DNA of 43,619 bases. Source: Thiogranum sp. GTDB lineage: Bacteria > Pseudomonadota > Gammaproteobacteria > DSM-19610. This document shows, piece by piece, positions 7,987 to 14,797 of the stretch (positions are counted from its first letter, which is position 1; the number at the start of each line of letters is the position of its first letter). Position numbers and translations under genes: made by a program. The notes beneath the pieces are model-generated. The model was not told where the DNA came from. It searched no databases and was given only the letters and a program-made list of their open reading frames with translations. Where the stretch lies: assembly GCA_030148915.1 (NCBI GenBank), contig JASBSN010000030.1, positions 1 to 43,619 on the forward strand. The letters are read 5' to 3'.

Positions 7987-9288
7987 ATGAAGGTACTGAT
8001 TATCGGCGGCGGTGGCCGCGAACACGCCCTGGCCTGGAAAGCCGCGCAGTCGCCGCGGGTCGAGAGTGTTTTCGTCGCTCCGGGCAACGCCGGCACTGCC
8101 GGCGAGCCAGGGGTGGAAAACCTCGCACTCGCCGCCGAGGATATCGACGGCCTGCTGGCCTTCGCCCGCGACCAGCGGATCGATCTGACCATTGTCGGTC
8201 CCGAAGCGCCGCTGGTGCTGGGTGTGGTCGACCGCTTTCAGGCCGCCGGCCTGCGCATTTTCGGCCCCAGCCAGGGCGCCGCGCAACTGGAAGGCTCCAA
8301 GGCTTTCAGCAAGGATTTTCTTGCCCGGCACGGGATACCGACCGCGGCTTACGCCAATTTTAGCGACCTGGAGGCGGCCATCGCCTACATCCGCGAACAG
8401 GGCGCGCCGATTGTCGTCAAGGCCGACGGTCTGGCCGCGGGCAAGGGCGTGATTCTGGCCCGGAGCGAGTTGGAGGCCGTCGACGCCTGCCGCGACATGC
8501 TCGCCGGCAATGCTTTCGGCGAAGCCGGTCATCGCGTGGTGATAGAAGAATTCCTGCACGGCGAGGAAGCCAGCTTCATCGTCATGGTCGACGGCGAGCA
8601 CGTACTGCCGCTGGCTACCTCGCAAGACCACAAGGCGCGCGACGACGGAGATACCGGGCCAAACACCGGCGGCATGGGCGCTTATTCGCCGGCGCCGGTG
8701 GTGGACGCCGACCTGCATGCGCGCATTATGCGAGAGGTGATCGAGCCGACGGTGCGAGGTATGGCGGCCGATGGCAAACCCTATACCGGTTTTCTCTATG
8801 CCGGCATTATGATCGACCCTCAGGGCGTGCCCAAGGTGCTGGAATATAATGTGCGCTTTGGCGACCCGGAAACCCAGCCGATCATGTTGCGTCTGCAGTC
8901 GGATTTGCTCGCGTTATGCGAGGCGGCGCTCGACCGGCGCCTGCACCAGGTCGAGGCCGAATGGGACGCTCGCGCCAGCCTTGGTGTGGTGATGGCCGCC
9001 GGCGGTTATCCCGGCGCGTATCGCAAGGGCGACCCTATCAGCGGTCTGGAAAATTTAGACAGCGAGGACCTGAAAGTCTTTCACGCCGGCACCGCGCTCG
9101 ACGACCAGGGCCGGGTGGTGACCAATGGCGGCCGGGTGCTGTGTGTATGCGCACTGGGCGAAGATGTCGCCGTGGCGCAACGGCGTGCCTACGCGGGCGT
9201 GGACAGGATCACCTGGAACAAGGCGTATTGCCGCCACGATATCGGCCATCGCGCCATCGCACGGTTGCCAGCCGTAGGGAAGCGCTGA
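7987..9288 (+). CDS. purD: Phosphoribosylamine-glycine ligase (GARS)
   Basis: A 433-residue ATP-grasp ligase joining phosphoribosylamine and glycine in purine synthesis. It shows MKVLIIGGGGREHALAWK at the N-terminus, SQGAAQLEGSKAFSKDF, the ATP-grasp segment IVVKADGLAAGKGV, the loop DHKARDDGDTGPNTGGMGAY, and EYNVRFGDPETQ with metal ligands. The core aligns with E. coli PurD (429) to ITWNKAYCRHDIGHRAI; the last residues ARLPAVGKR are unlike the usual tail. The stop codon and at least the last three residues lie inside a dispersed repeat that begins near 9276, so the repeat has replaced the original 3' end of the gene. Confidence 0.97.
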   Translation: MKVLIIGGGGREHALAWKAAQSPRVESVFVAPGNAGTAGEPGVENLALAAEDIDGLLAFARDQRIDLTIVGPEAPLVLGVVDRFQAAGLRIFGPSQGAAQLEGSKAFSKDFLARHGIPTAAYANFSDLEAAIAYIREQGAPIVVKADGLAAGKGVILARSELEAVDACRDMLAGNAFGEAGHRVVIEEFLHGEEASFIVMVDGEHVLPLATSQDHKARDDGDTGPNTGGMGAYSPAPVVDADLHARIMREVIEPTVRGMAADGKPYTGFLYAGIMIDPQGVPKVLEYNVRFGDPETQPIMLRLQSDLLALCEAALDRRLHQVEAEWDARASLGVVMAAGGYPGAYRKGDPISGLENLDSEDLKVFHAGTALDDQGRVVTNGGRVLCVCALGEDVAVAQRRAYAGVDRITWNKAYCRHDIGHRAIARLPAVGKR

Positions 9289-9369
9289 TTTATTCCCATT
9301 CCGTCATTCTGGCGCAGGCCAGAATCCACATCAGCGCGCTGGATTCCGGCCTGCGCCGGAATGACGGTC
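9276..9369. repeat. Dispersed palindromic repeat overlapping the purD 3' end
   Basis: The left end GGGAAGCGCTGATTTATTC supplies codons Gly-Lys-Arg and the stop codon (9286-9288) of purD. The palindromes CGTCATTCTGGCGCAGGCC and GGATTCCGGCCTGCGCCGG follow as the two inverted halves. Non-coding beyond the purD stop. Confidence 0.8.
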
Positions 9370-9393
9370 GTAGGGCGCCAAAATGATGGTCGT

Positions 9394-9437
9394 AGGTTTA
9401 TTCCTTTTCCGTCATTCTGGCGTATGCCAGAATCCAG
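9394..9437. repeat. Dispersed palindromic repeat, left-half fragment
   Basis: A left-half copy (TTTATTCCTTTTCCGTCATT, then CTGGCGTATGCCAGAATCCAG) directly after the preceding element. It ends about a dozen bases before the rpiA stop codon, so it probably lies in the 3' untranslated region between the convergent purD and rpiA genes. Confidence 0.65.
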
Positions 9438-9448
9438 TAACATCAGGG

Positions 9449-10111
9449 CTAGGTGGCGGTGCGCGTTTCTACGCCCTTGGCGGTTCCCAGCAAGAGGACA
9501 TCCGCCGGCCGGTTGGCGAAAATCCCCACGCTGACGACACCGGCGAGATTGTTCAATTCACTTTCCAGCTTCCGCGCCTCGAGAATCTCCAGCCCCTTGA
9601 CGTCCAGGATGATATTGCCGTTGTCGGTAGTGAAGCCCTGGCGCAGCTCCGGCTGACCGCCGAGTCCGACCAGTTCCCGGGCCACATAGCTCTGCGCCAT
9701 CGGAATCACCTCGAGCGGCAGCGGGAACGCGCCCAGCACTTTAACCAGCTTGCTCTCGTCGCAGATACAGACAAACCTGTCGCTGGCCGCGGCGACGATT
9801 TTCTCCCGCGTCAAGGCGCCGCCGCCGCCTTTGATCAGCTGCAAGAATTCATTGGCCTCGTCCGCGCCGTCGACATACACCGACAGCTGACCCGCCTGGT
9901 TAAGCTCCAGCACCGGAATACCGTGGCTCTTCAGGCGCTCGGCGCTGGCCACCGAACTGGCCACGGTGCCGTCGATTTTGCCTTTGATCTTGGCCAGCGC
10001 ATCGATGAAATAATTGGCGGTCGAGCCGGTGCCGACACCGATGATAGTGCCCGATTCCACGTACTCGATAGCCGCTGCAGCGACCTGCTTTTTTAATTCG
10101 TCCTGGTTCAT
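9449..10111 (-). CDS. rpiA: Ribose-5-phosphate isomerase A
   Basis: A 220-residue isomerase interconverting ribose-5-phosphate and ribulose-5-phosphate in the pentose phosphate pathway (E. coli 219). Motifs: [14 protein letters not shown] near the N-terminus for phosphate binding, DGADEAN and the catalytic loop [12 protein letters not shown], then CDESKLV. The start at 10111 is supported by CGGAGA 5 nt upstream; an upstream in-frame codon at 10144 would add a low-quality 11-residue extension. It is divergent from ilvA with a 147-bp shared intergenic region, and convergent with purD across repeats. Confidence 0.96.
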   Translation of the reverse strand: MNQDELKKQVAAAAIEYVESGTIIGVGTGSTANYFIDALAKIKGKIDGTVASSVASAERLKSHGIPVLELNQAGQLSVYVDGADEANEFLQLIKGGGGALTREKIVAAASDRFVCICDESKLVKVLGAFPLPLEVIPMAQSYVARELVGLGGQPELRQGFTTDNGNIILDVKGLEILEARKLESELNNLAGVVSVGIFANRPADVLLLGTAKGVETRTAT

Positions 10112-10221
10112 TGGGTTCTCCGAACAGCAATTTTGGAGAATCATACGGTTTTTCGGGGGGGTACGTCGATCTTTATGGGGGCGATGTTTTTAGCGGCTTT
10201 GCGGTTTCCGTGCATTGATCG

Positions 10222-10252
10222 TTGACGCCCACCCCGATGCTGCCTGTATTAT
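10222..10252 (+). promoter_or_regulatory. Candidate ilvA promoter placing the start site at the ATG
   Basis: TTGACG (10222-10227), 19-base spacer, TATTAT (10247-10252); both boxes match 5/6. The -10 box ends 6 nt before the ilvA ATG at 10259, and no Shine-Dalgarno sequence is present, so the mRNA is predicted to be leaderless. The 19-base spacer is longer than optimal. Confidence 0.5.
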
Positions 10253-10258
10253 CCGGCA

Positions 10259-11776
10259 ATGGCCGATAATTATTTGAAAAAGATCCTGAATTCACGCGTC
10301 TACGATGTTGCCGTGGAATCGCCGCTGGATTATGCGCCGGCGCTCTCGCAGCGCCTGAAAAATCAGATCTGGCTGAAGCGTGAAGACCTGCAGCCGGTGT
10401 TTTCATTCAAGCTGCGCGGCGCCTACAACAAGATCGCCGGGCTCAGCGAGGCGCAGTGCGTAAACGGGATTATCGCCGCCTCGGCCGGCAATCATGCGCA
10501 AGGGGTGGCGTTGGCGGCGCGCCACCGCAAACTGAAGTCGCTGATCGTGATGCCGCGCACCACGCCGGTAATAAAAGTGCGTGCCGTGCAGGCGCTTGGT
10601 GGCAAGACGCTGTTGCACGGCGATACCTATGATGAAGCGTACGCCCATGCGCTGGGCCTGGCGCAAGACCGCCAGATGACCTTTATTCACCCCTATGACG
10701 ATCCCGAGGTTATCGCCGGGCAGGGGACCATCGCCATGGAGCTGTTGCAACAACACCGTGATCCGCTGAGCGCGGTGTTCGTGCCGGTCGGCGGCGGCGG
10801 GCTGATCGCGGGCATCGCCGCCTATCTCAAGGCGCTGCGACCGGAGATCAAAGTGATCGGTGTGGAGCCGGAGGACGCCCCCTGCATGTATGAGGCGTTC
10901 AGGCGCAACCGTCGCGTGGTGCTCGACCAGGTGGGGATTTTTGCCGACGGGGTGGCGGTGCGCCAGGTAGGCAAGGAGCCGTGGCGTATCGCGCGCCAGT
11001 ATGTGGACGAGGTGATACTCGTCAGCACCGATGAGCTCTGTGCCGCAACCAAGGATATTTTCGACGATACGCGCGCCATGGTCGAACCGGCCGGGGCCCT
11101 GGCGGTGGCGGCGATCAAGAAATACGTTGAACGCGATACGGTGCGCGATCAGACGCTGGTGGCTATCAACAGCGGCGCGAACATCAATTTTGACCGTCTG
11201 CGCTATGTCGCCGAGCGCGCCGAGCTGGGCGAGCGGCGCGAGGCGTTGTTGGCCGTAACCATCCCCGAACGGCCGGGCAGTTTTCTGCGCTTTTGTAAAA
11301 CGCTGGGCAAGCGCGGCATCACCGAGTTCAACTACCGCTACGCCGATGCGCGCGAGGCGCAGGTGTTCGCCGGCGTGCAGTTGTCGGGCGAGGATGAAGA
11401 GCGTCAGGCACTGATCGAGAGGCTGCGCGGCGAAAATTATCCGGTGGTGGACATGACCGACAACGAAATGGCCAAGACACATATCCGATTCATGGTCGGC
11501 GGCCATGCGCAGGGCATTGAACACGAAGTACTCTACCGTTTCGAATTCCCCGAGCGCCCTGGAGCACTGCTGAAGTTTCTCTCCCATATGGCCAAGGAGT
11601 GGAACATCAGCCTGTTCCACTATCGCAACCACGGCGGGGCGTATGGACGGGTGCTGGTCGGTATGCAGGTGCCCGGCGAGGATAAGCAACGTTTCCGGGC
11701 GTTTCTCGATGAGCTGGGGTACACCTATTTCGAGGAACAGGACAATCCGGCCTATGCGCTGTTTCTCAGCGGTTAA
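10259..11776 (+). CDS. ilvA: Threonine dehydratase, biosynthetic (two C-terminal ACT-like domains)
   Basis: A 505-residue PLP enzyme deaminating threonine to 2-oxobutanoate, the first step of isoleucine synthesis. The catalytic domain (about 1-320) has the PLP lysine K51 in SFKLRGAYN, SAGNHAQGVA, and the phosphate loop VGGGGLIAG. Two ACT-like regulatory repeats follow: one from about residue 335 (VTIPERPGSFLRFCKTLG) and one from about 430 (FEFPERPGALLKFLSHM). This architecture predicts isoleucine feedback inhibition. The N-terminus aligns with E. coli IlvA, so the start is right even though no ribosome site is visible. Its stop overlaps that of the convergent EVE gene (TTAA). In E. coli serA occupies this place between rpiA and fau. 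Confidence 0.97.
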   Translation: MADNYLKKILNSRVYDVAVESPLDYAPALSQRLKNQIWLKREDLQPVFSFKLRGAYNKIAGLSEAQCVNGIIAASAGNHAQGVALAARHRKLKSLIVMPRTTPVIKVRAVQALGGKTLLHGDTYDEAYAHALGLAQDRQMTFIHPYDDPEVIAGQGTIAMELLQQHRDPLSAVFVPVGGGGLIAGIAAYLKALRPEIKVIGVEPEDAPCMYEAFRRNRRVVLDQVGIFADGVAVRQVGKEPWRIARQYVDEVILVSTDELCAATKDIFDDTRAMVEPAGALAVAAIKKYVERDTVRDQTLVAINSGANINFDRLRYVAERAELGERREALLAVTIPERPGSFLRFCKTLGKRGITEFNYRYADAREAQVFAGVQLSGEDEERQALIERLRGENYPVVDMTDNEMAKTHIRFMVGGHAQGIEHEVLYRFEFPERPGALLKFLSHMAKEWNISLFHYRNHGGAYGRVLVGMQVPGEDKQRFRAFLDELGYTYFEEQDNPAYALFLSG

Positions 11777-12249
11777 GCAGGCGCTTTGCGCGCTTCCAGT
11801 GAGAGGATGAAATCCCACTGTTTTTTCGTTAACGGCATAATCGACAGGCGGTTGCCTTTGCGCACCAGGGGACAATCCTCGAGCGCCTTGTAGCCTTTCA
11901 GCTCGGCGAGGGTGATCACCCGTTTCAGGGTGCGTTTGTATTTTACGTCCACCATATACCAGCGCGGCTTGTCCGGATCGCTTTTAGGGTCATAGTACTT
12001 ACCCTCCGGGTCGAAGGCGGTGTGATCGGGATAGCCTTCTTTGACCACTGTCATGATGCCGACAATGCCGGGCTCGTCGCAGTTCGAGTGATAGAAAAAC
12101 ACCAGATCACCCTGTTTCATTTCATCGCGCATCATATTGCGCGCCTGGTAATTGCGTACTCCGTCCCAGTGTTCGGTTTTCTTCGCCATCGCCTTGAGGT
12201 GCTCGATGCCAAACACATCGGGCTCGGATTTCATCAGCCAATAGTTCAT
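11773..12249 (-). CDS. EVE domain-containing protein
   Basis: A 158-residue protein that is essentially one EVE domain, related to human THYN1. Family features are MNYWLMKSEPDVFGIEHL at the N-terminus, WDGVRNYQARN, DLVFFYHSN, GIVGIMTVVKEGYPDHTAFDP and PRWYMVDVKYKR. EVE folds resemble PUA and YTH domains and bind modified bases in DNA or RNA; the ligand here is unknown. The start codon follows immediately after the fau stop codon, so it lies downstream of fau on the same minus-strand transcript (ssrS-fau-EVE). Confidence 0.93.
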   Translation of the reverse strand: MNYWLMKSEPDVFGIEHLKAMAKKTEHWDGVRNYQARNMMRDEMKQGDLVFFYHSNCDEPGIVGIMTVVKEGYPDHTAFDPEGKYYDPKSDPDKPRWYMVDVKYKRTLKRVITLAELKGYKALEDCPLVRKGNRLSIMPLTKKQWDFILSLEARKAPA

Positions 12250-12855
12250 CTATGGTGCCCCGCGGTCGTCGAAATAATGCCAGCCCTTGTCGGTCACCAC
12301 GGCGCTCAGCGGCACGTCCCACTGTTGGGCGGGCAGTTGCGGCAATTGCTGAAAATCATACGCCAGCCCCACCAGGCGCGGCTTGCGCCAATGCCGGCGG
12401 CGCAGCAGAAAGCTGAAACTGCGGTCATAAAAACCGCCACCCATGCCCAGTCGGTTGCCTTGGGCGTCGAAGCCGACCAGCGGCGTCAGCACCAGGTCGA
12501 GGGTGTGACTGAAAATACGCCGGCGGTGCACACTGCCTGGTTCGGCGATGCCGAAACGATTTTGCACCAGGGGTGTGGCAGATTCATAGCGGGCGAACCA
12601 TAGGCGGTTAGGCCCGCACGGCGCGAGCACCGGCAAATAGATCTGTTTGTTCAGCGCCCAGGCGCGTTCGATAATCGCTGAAGTGTCGATCTCGTTGTCG
12701 GCCGGAAGATAAATGGCAATACGCCGACTGTTGCGCAACAGCGGCTGGCTGAAAAGCTGCCGGCACAGCGCATCGCTGCGCAGCCGGCGTTCGCGGTGGC
12801 CAAGAGAGCGGCGCATAGCGCGCAATTGTCGTCGTTGTTGTTGGCGATCGCACAT
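12250..12855 (-). CDS. fau: 5-formyltetrahydrofolate cyclo-ligase
   Basis: A 201-residue ATP-dependent enzyme converting 5-formyl-THF to 5,10-methenyl-THF (E. coli YgfA/Fau). It has a basic N-terminus (RRQLRAMRRSLGHRERRLRS), the phosphate and substrate region IAIYLPADNEID, and the signature FDAQGNRLGMGGGFYDRSFS near the C-terminus, with LVGLAYDFQQLPQLPAQQWD after it. It follows ssrS by 24 bases, the same ssrS-fau arrangement as in E. coli, where the two are transcribed together. Its folate role fits the nearby glycine cleavage, purH and thyA genes. Confidence 0.95.
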   Translation of the reverse strand: MCDRQQQRRQLRAMRRSLGHRERRLRSDALCRQLFSQPLLRNSRRIAIYLPADNEIDTSAIIERAWALNKQIYLPVLAPCGPNRLWFARYESATPLVQNRFGIAEPGSVHRRRIFSHTLDLVLTPLVGFDAQGNRLGMGGGFYDRSFSFLLRRRHWRKPRLVGLAYDFQQLPQLPAQQWDVPLSAVVTDKGWHYFDDRGAP

Positions 12856-12879
12856 GCTCGGGTCGAGGCCGAAATCAGG

Positions 12880-13062
12880 GCACCTTCCACACTTGCCGTC
12901 GCGATTATTGCCCTTGAACCAAAGGTTCAGGTGGGGTTAAGTGACGGGCCTAAGGCTTTCCACTCTAGGCGGACATGCACACTGGCCCTGACAAGCTCGT
13001 CCCCCAGGACAATAATTAGGCTCAAGAGGATCGTAACCGCTAACGCGCAGCGCAGAAGGTAC
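12880..13062 (-). ncRNA. ssrS: 6S RNA, regulator of sigma70 RNA polymerase
   Basis: The minus strand holds a 183-nt unit with the length (E. coli 184) and position (between zapA and fau) of 6S RNA. The 3' arm contains CACCTGAACCTTTGGTTCAA (12916-12933 region), matching the conserved CCTTGAACC...GGTTCAAGGG block. The ends pair as a closing stem: GUACCUUC at the 5' end (13062-13055) with GAAGGUGC at the 3' end (12887-12880). A TATAAT box lies exactly 6 nt upstream of the predicted 5' end. The central bubble was not folded computationally. 6S RNA mimics an open promoter and inhibits housekeeping holoenzyme in stationary phase. Confidence 0.9.
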
Positions 13063-13068
13063 GTGCTA

Positions 13069-13074
13069 ATTATA
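13069..13074 (-). promoter_or_regulatory. -10 box of the ssrS promoter
   Basis: A perfect TATAAT on the minus strand, ending 6 nt before the predicted 6S RNA 5' end at 13062. No convincing -35 hexamer is present at 16-18 bases spacing. Confidence 0.6.
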
Positions 13075-13216
13075 CTAAAGATTGCCAGGCCCTGCGGGAT
13101 TTTTTGTGCGTTCGCTTTGCAGGTGATATGTAGGACTTTCATGTTTAGCGCCTACAGCTAACCCGTCGCTATCCTGAGACATTCTATATTCGAGGCATAA
13201 ACCGTACCACTGCACC

Positions 13217-13293
13217 TGGGGAGCGGTGCGGTAGTGTCTCGACAGCGCATGTGCTAGCACCCTAAGCAGTCGAGACACTACCGTGCCGCTCCC
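13217..13293 (-). repeat. Long hairpin element A (subtype 1) with conserved internal loop
   Basis: Arms at 13217-13242 and 13268-13293 pair over 26 positions; two adjacent positions are T/G and G/T, which would be G-U wobbles in a plus-strand RNA and C-A mismatches in a minus-strand RNA. In core orientation (minus) the 25-nt centre reads TG-CTTAGG, mini-hairpin GTG-CTAG-CAC, ATGCG-CT. Core orientation is what defines the strand given. The 5' flank carries TTTAAACCGG 13 bases before the stem, as in element C. No T-tract follows either side, so it is not a typical terminator. Confidence 0.85.
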
Positions 13294-13351
13294 CCGGCTT
13301 ACAGCGTGCCGGTTTAAACGTACGGAATCTGACTGTCTGGGTTCGGTGCAG

Positions 13352-13436
13352 GCATGCCCGAGGCGGTGCGGGGTTTTTGGCTTAGGGCGCCGCGGGCGGC
13401 GCATGCACCAAAAACCCCGCACCGCCTCGGGCATGC
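13352..13436 (+). repeat. Long hairpin element B (subtype 2) with conserved internal loop
   Basis: Arms at 13352-13380 and 13408-13436 are perfectly complementary over 29 bp. The centre reads CTTAGG, inner hairpin GCGCCG-CGGG-CGGCGC, ATGCA. The 5' flank has GAATCT and then TTCGGTGCAGG abutting the stem, shared with element D. It is 58 bp from element A and in opposite core orientation. No T-tract follows the stem. Confidence 0.88.
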
Positions 13437-13484
13437 TTGATGTGTTGCCCAGTCTGGTAGTGCTTCGGGCCGCCTCGCCTTAAC

Positions 13485-13516
13485 TCGTCATGCCGGACTT
13501 GTTCCGGCATCCAGGG
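13485..13516. repeat. Fragment of the dispersed palindromic repeat
   Basis: These 32 bp (TCGTCATGCCGG...CCGGCATCCAGGG) are an exact inverted copy of 6302-6333 and represent one end of the dispersed repeat family. It lies 48 bp beyond hairpin element B. Confidence 0.75.
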
Positions 13517-13609
13517 TTTCCTCACGAATATTGGGGTGGCTTCCGCGGGGCTTCGGTTAATTCGCCAGGCCGGTTACTGCAGCTGGTTCCACACAGCCTG
13601 GTTGCGGCA

Positions 13610-13933
13610 CTACAGTTCCAGTTGATTGCTGTTATTCAGCGCCACGTCGAGTTTCTCCTGCAGGGCGCGGATGCGGGAGCTGATCGCGTGTTGATAGTCG
13701 TCTTTGGTGGTTTTGTGTTCCAGCAGTTCGTGCGCCATATTGAGGGCCGCCATCACGGCGATGCGGTCGGCGCCGACGACCTTGCCGGTGTCGCGGATTT
13801 CTTTCATTTTTTCCGACAGGAATTCGGCCGAGGCAAACAGCGCCTCGCGCTCGTGGTCCGGGCAGGCGACCAGGTATTCCTTGTCAAGGATGTGGATGCG
13901 CATGGGTTTGGCGTCTTTCGCGGTGGGGCTCAT
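13610..13933 (-). CDS. zapA: Cell division protein ZapA
   Basis: A 107-residue FtsZ-ring-associated protein that bundles FtsZ filaments at midcell. It shows the family pattern VRIHILDKEYLVACPDHEREALFASAEFLSEKM, then KVVGADRIAVMAALNMAHELL and a C-terminal coiled-coil (residues about 65-100). Length matches E. coli ZapA (109). It overlaps the upstream zapB-like gene by 4 bases and precedes ssrS on the same strand, the standard gammaproteobacterial arrangement. Confidence 0.95.
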   Translation of the reverse strand: MSPTAKDAKPMRIHILDKEYLVACPDHEREALFASAEFLSEKMKEIRDTGKVVGADRIAVMAALNMAHELLEHKTTKDDYQHAISSRIRALQEKLDVALNNSNQLEL

Positions 13934-14163
13934 GCGCCCTGCTCCATCGCCTTGAGGCGGTTGATCATGGCTTCGACGCGGCCACGCGCCAGTTCGTTTT
14001 TTTCGATCAGGCCGGCGCGTTCGGTCACCAGGCTGTCCTGCTGGTGGCGCAGGGAGCGGTTTTCTTCTTTCAGGCGGGTAATACTGCGCACCAGTTCCTC
14101 CAGACGGACTTCCAGTTTGCGCAGTTCCTGCTCGGTGACGGACTGGGGGCTTGAATTCGACAT
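13930..14163 (-). CDS. Small coiled-coil protein, TIGR02449/ZapB-like
   Basis: A 77-residue, almost entirely coiled-coil protein (ELRKLEVRLEELVRSITRLK..., heptads over about residues 10-70). It matches the family of small proteins encoded directly upstream of zapA in many non-enteric gammaproteobacteria (annotated TIGR02449 or ZapB-like), probably a divisome factor working with ZapA. The start at 14163 is chosen over 14187 because a strong promoter (TTGACG-17-TATAGT) ends 6 nt before it, which would exclude the longer form from the mRNA. The leader would be essentially absent. Confidence 0.82.
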   Translation of the reverse strand: MSNSSPQSVTEQELRKLEVRLEELVRSITRLKEENRSLRHQQDSLVTERAGLIEKNELARGRVEAMINRLKAMEQGA

Positions 14164-14169
14164 GCGTCC

Positions 14170-14198
14170 ACTATAGTGAAGGGCCAAAAATGCGTCAA
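14170..14198 (-). promoter_or_regulatory. Promoter of zapB-like/zapA, predicted leaderless
   Basis: On the minus strand TTGACG (14198-14193), 17-base spacer, TATAGT (14175-14170). Both boxes match 5/6 with ideal spacing. The -10 box ends 6 nt before the ATG at 14163. Confidence 0.65.
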
Positions 14199-14209
14199 TC
14201 TCGGCGCTG

Positions 14210-14218
14210 TGCGATAAT
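14210..14218 (+). promoter_or_regulatory. Extended -10 promoter of ygfB, predicted leaderless
   Basis: TG-C-GATAAT (14210-14218) is an extended -10 element with 5/6 match in the hexamer. It ends 6 nt before the ygfB ATG at 14225. No good -35 is visible, as is usual for extended -10 promoters, and no Shine-Dalgarno lies upstream of the ATG. It is divergent from and partly interleaved with the zapB-like promoter. Confidence 0.5.
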
Positions 14219-14224
14219 TGTACA

Positions 14225-14788
14225 ATGTCAGGAAATCAAAGTGTTGACTATTATGCCATTGGCGATGCGCTGGACCGGGCGCAGACGCCGCTGGATGCCG
14301 CCGATTGCCACGGCCTGCTGGCCGGTCTGGTGTGCGCGGCCGGTTTTGCCGACCCGAAGCTCTGGGTGGCGCAGCTGTTCGATGACTACAATCCCAAGGA
14401 TAGCGCCCAGGCCGACGCGGTGAAACAGTTGCAGACCCTCTATGAGGAAACACTGGCGGGGCTCAACAGTGCGCAGTTGGATTTCGGCCTGTTGCTGCCG
14501 GACGAGGATGATGCCTTGCGCGAACGGGCCGAATCGTTGGGCAACTGGTGTGGCGGTTTTCTCTCCGGGCTGGGTTTGGGTGGCGTGTCCGAGGCCGCGC
14601 AGTTGCCCCCGGCGGTCGGCGAGCTGCTCGAGGACCTGGCGCAGATCGCCCGGGTGGATTTTGAACTTGACGAGCCGGACGAGGCGGAATTGGCCGCATT
14701 CGAGGAAGTGGTGGAGTTTGTCCGCGTCGGCGTGCTGTATATCAACGAGGAGCTGCAGCCCTGCAAGGCGCCGGCCCGTCTGCAATAG
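14225..14788 (+). CDS. ygfB: UPF0149 family protein YgfB
   Basis: A 187-residue acidic protein of the UPF0149/YgfB family. Features: DCHGLLAGLVCAAG near the N-terminus, LYEETLAGLNSAQLDFGLLLPDEDD, and LGNWCGGFLSGLGLGG, all typical of the family. In Pseudomonas aeruginosa YgfB modulates expression of ampDh3 through AlpA; the role here is not established. It heads the ygfB-pepP-ubiH-ubiI gene string and is 9 bases from pepP. It lacks a ribosome site and its promoter places the start of transcription at the ATG. Confidence 0.94.
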   Translation: MSGNQSVDYYAIGDALDRAQTPLDAADCHGLLAGLVCAAGFADPKLWVAQLFDDYNPKDSAQADAVKQLQTLYEETLAGLNSAQLDFGLLLPDEDDALRERAESLGNWCGGFLSGLGLGGVSEAAQLPPAVGELLEDLAQIARVDFELDEPDEAELAAFEEVVEFVRVGVLYINEELQPCKAPARLQ

Positions 14789-14797
14789 CGAACACTT

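Larger units (their letters stand above)
13075..13609. other. 535-bp intergenic region between ssrS and zapA with hairpin repeats
   Basis: No supported gene. It contains two long hairpin elements (13217-13293 and 13352-13436) and a 32-bp palindromic repeat fragment (13485-13516), detailed separately. The stretch 13075-13216 has no recognised feature apart from ssrS promoter-proximal DNA, and 13517-13609 is unassigned downstream sequence of zapA. A transcript leaving zapA on the minus strand would pass through both hairpins before reaching ssrS. Confidence 0.7.

Noticed and set aside
10403-11875. A 490-codon open frame on the minus strand
   Set aside because: It lies antisense to ilvA with no domain, start signal or neighbour support.
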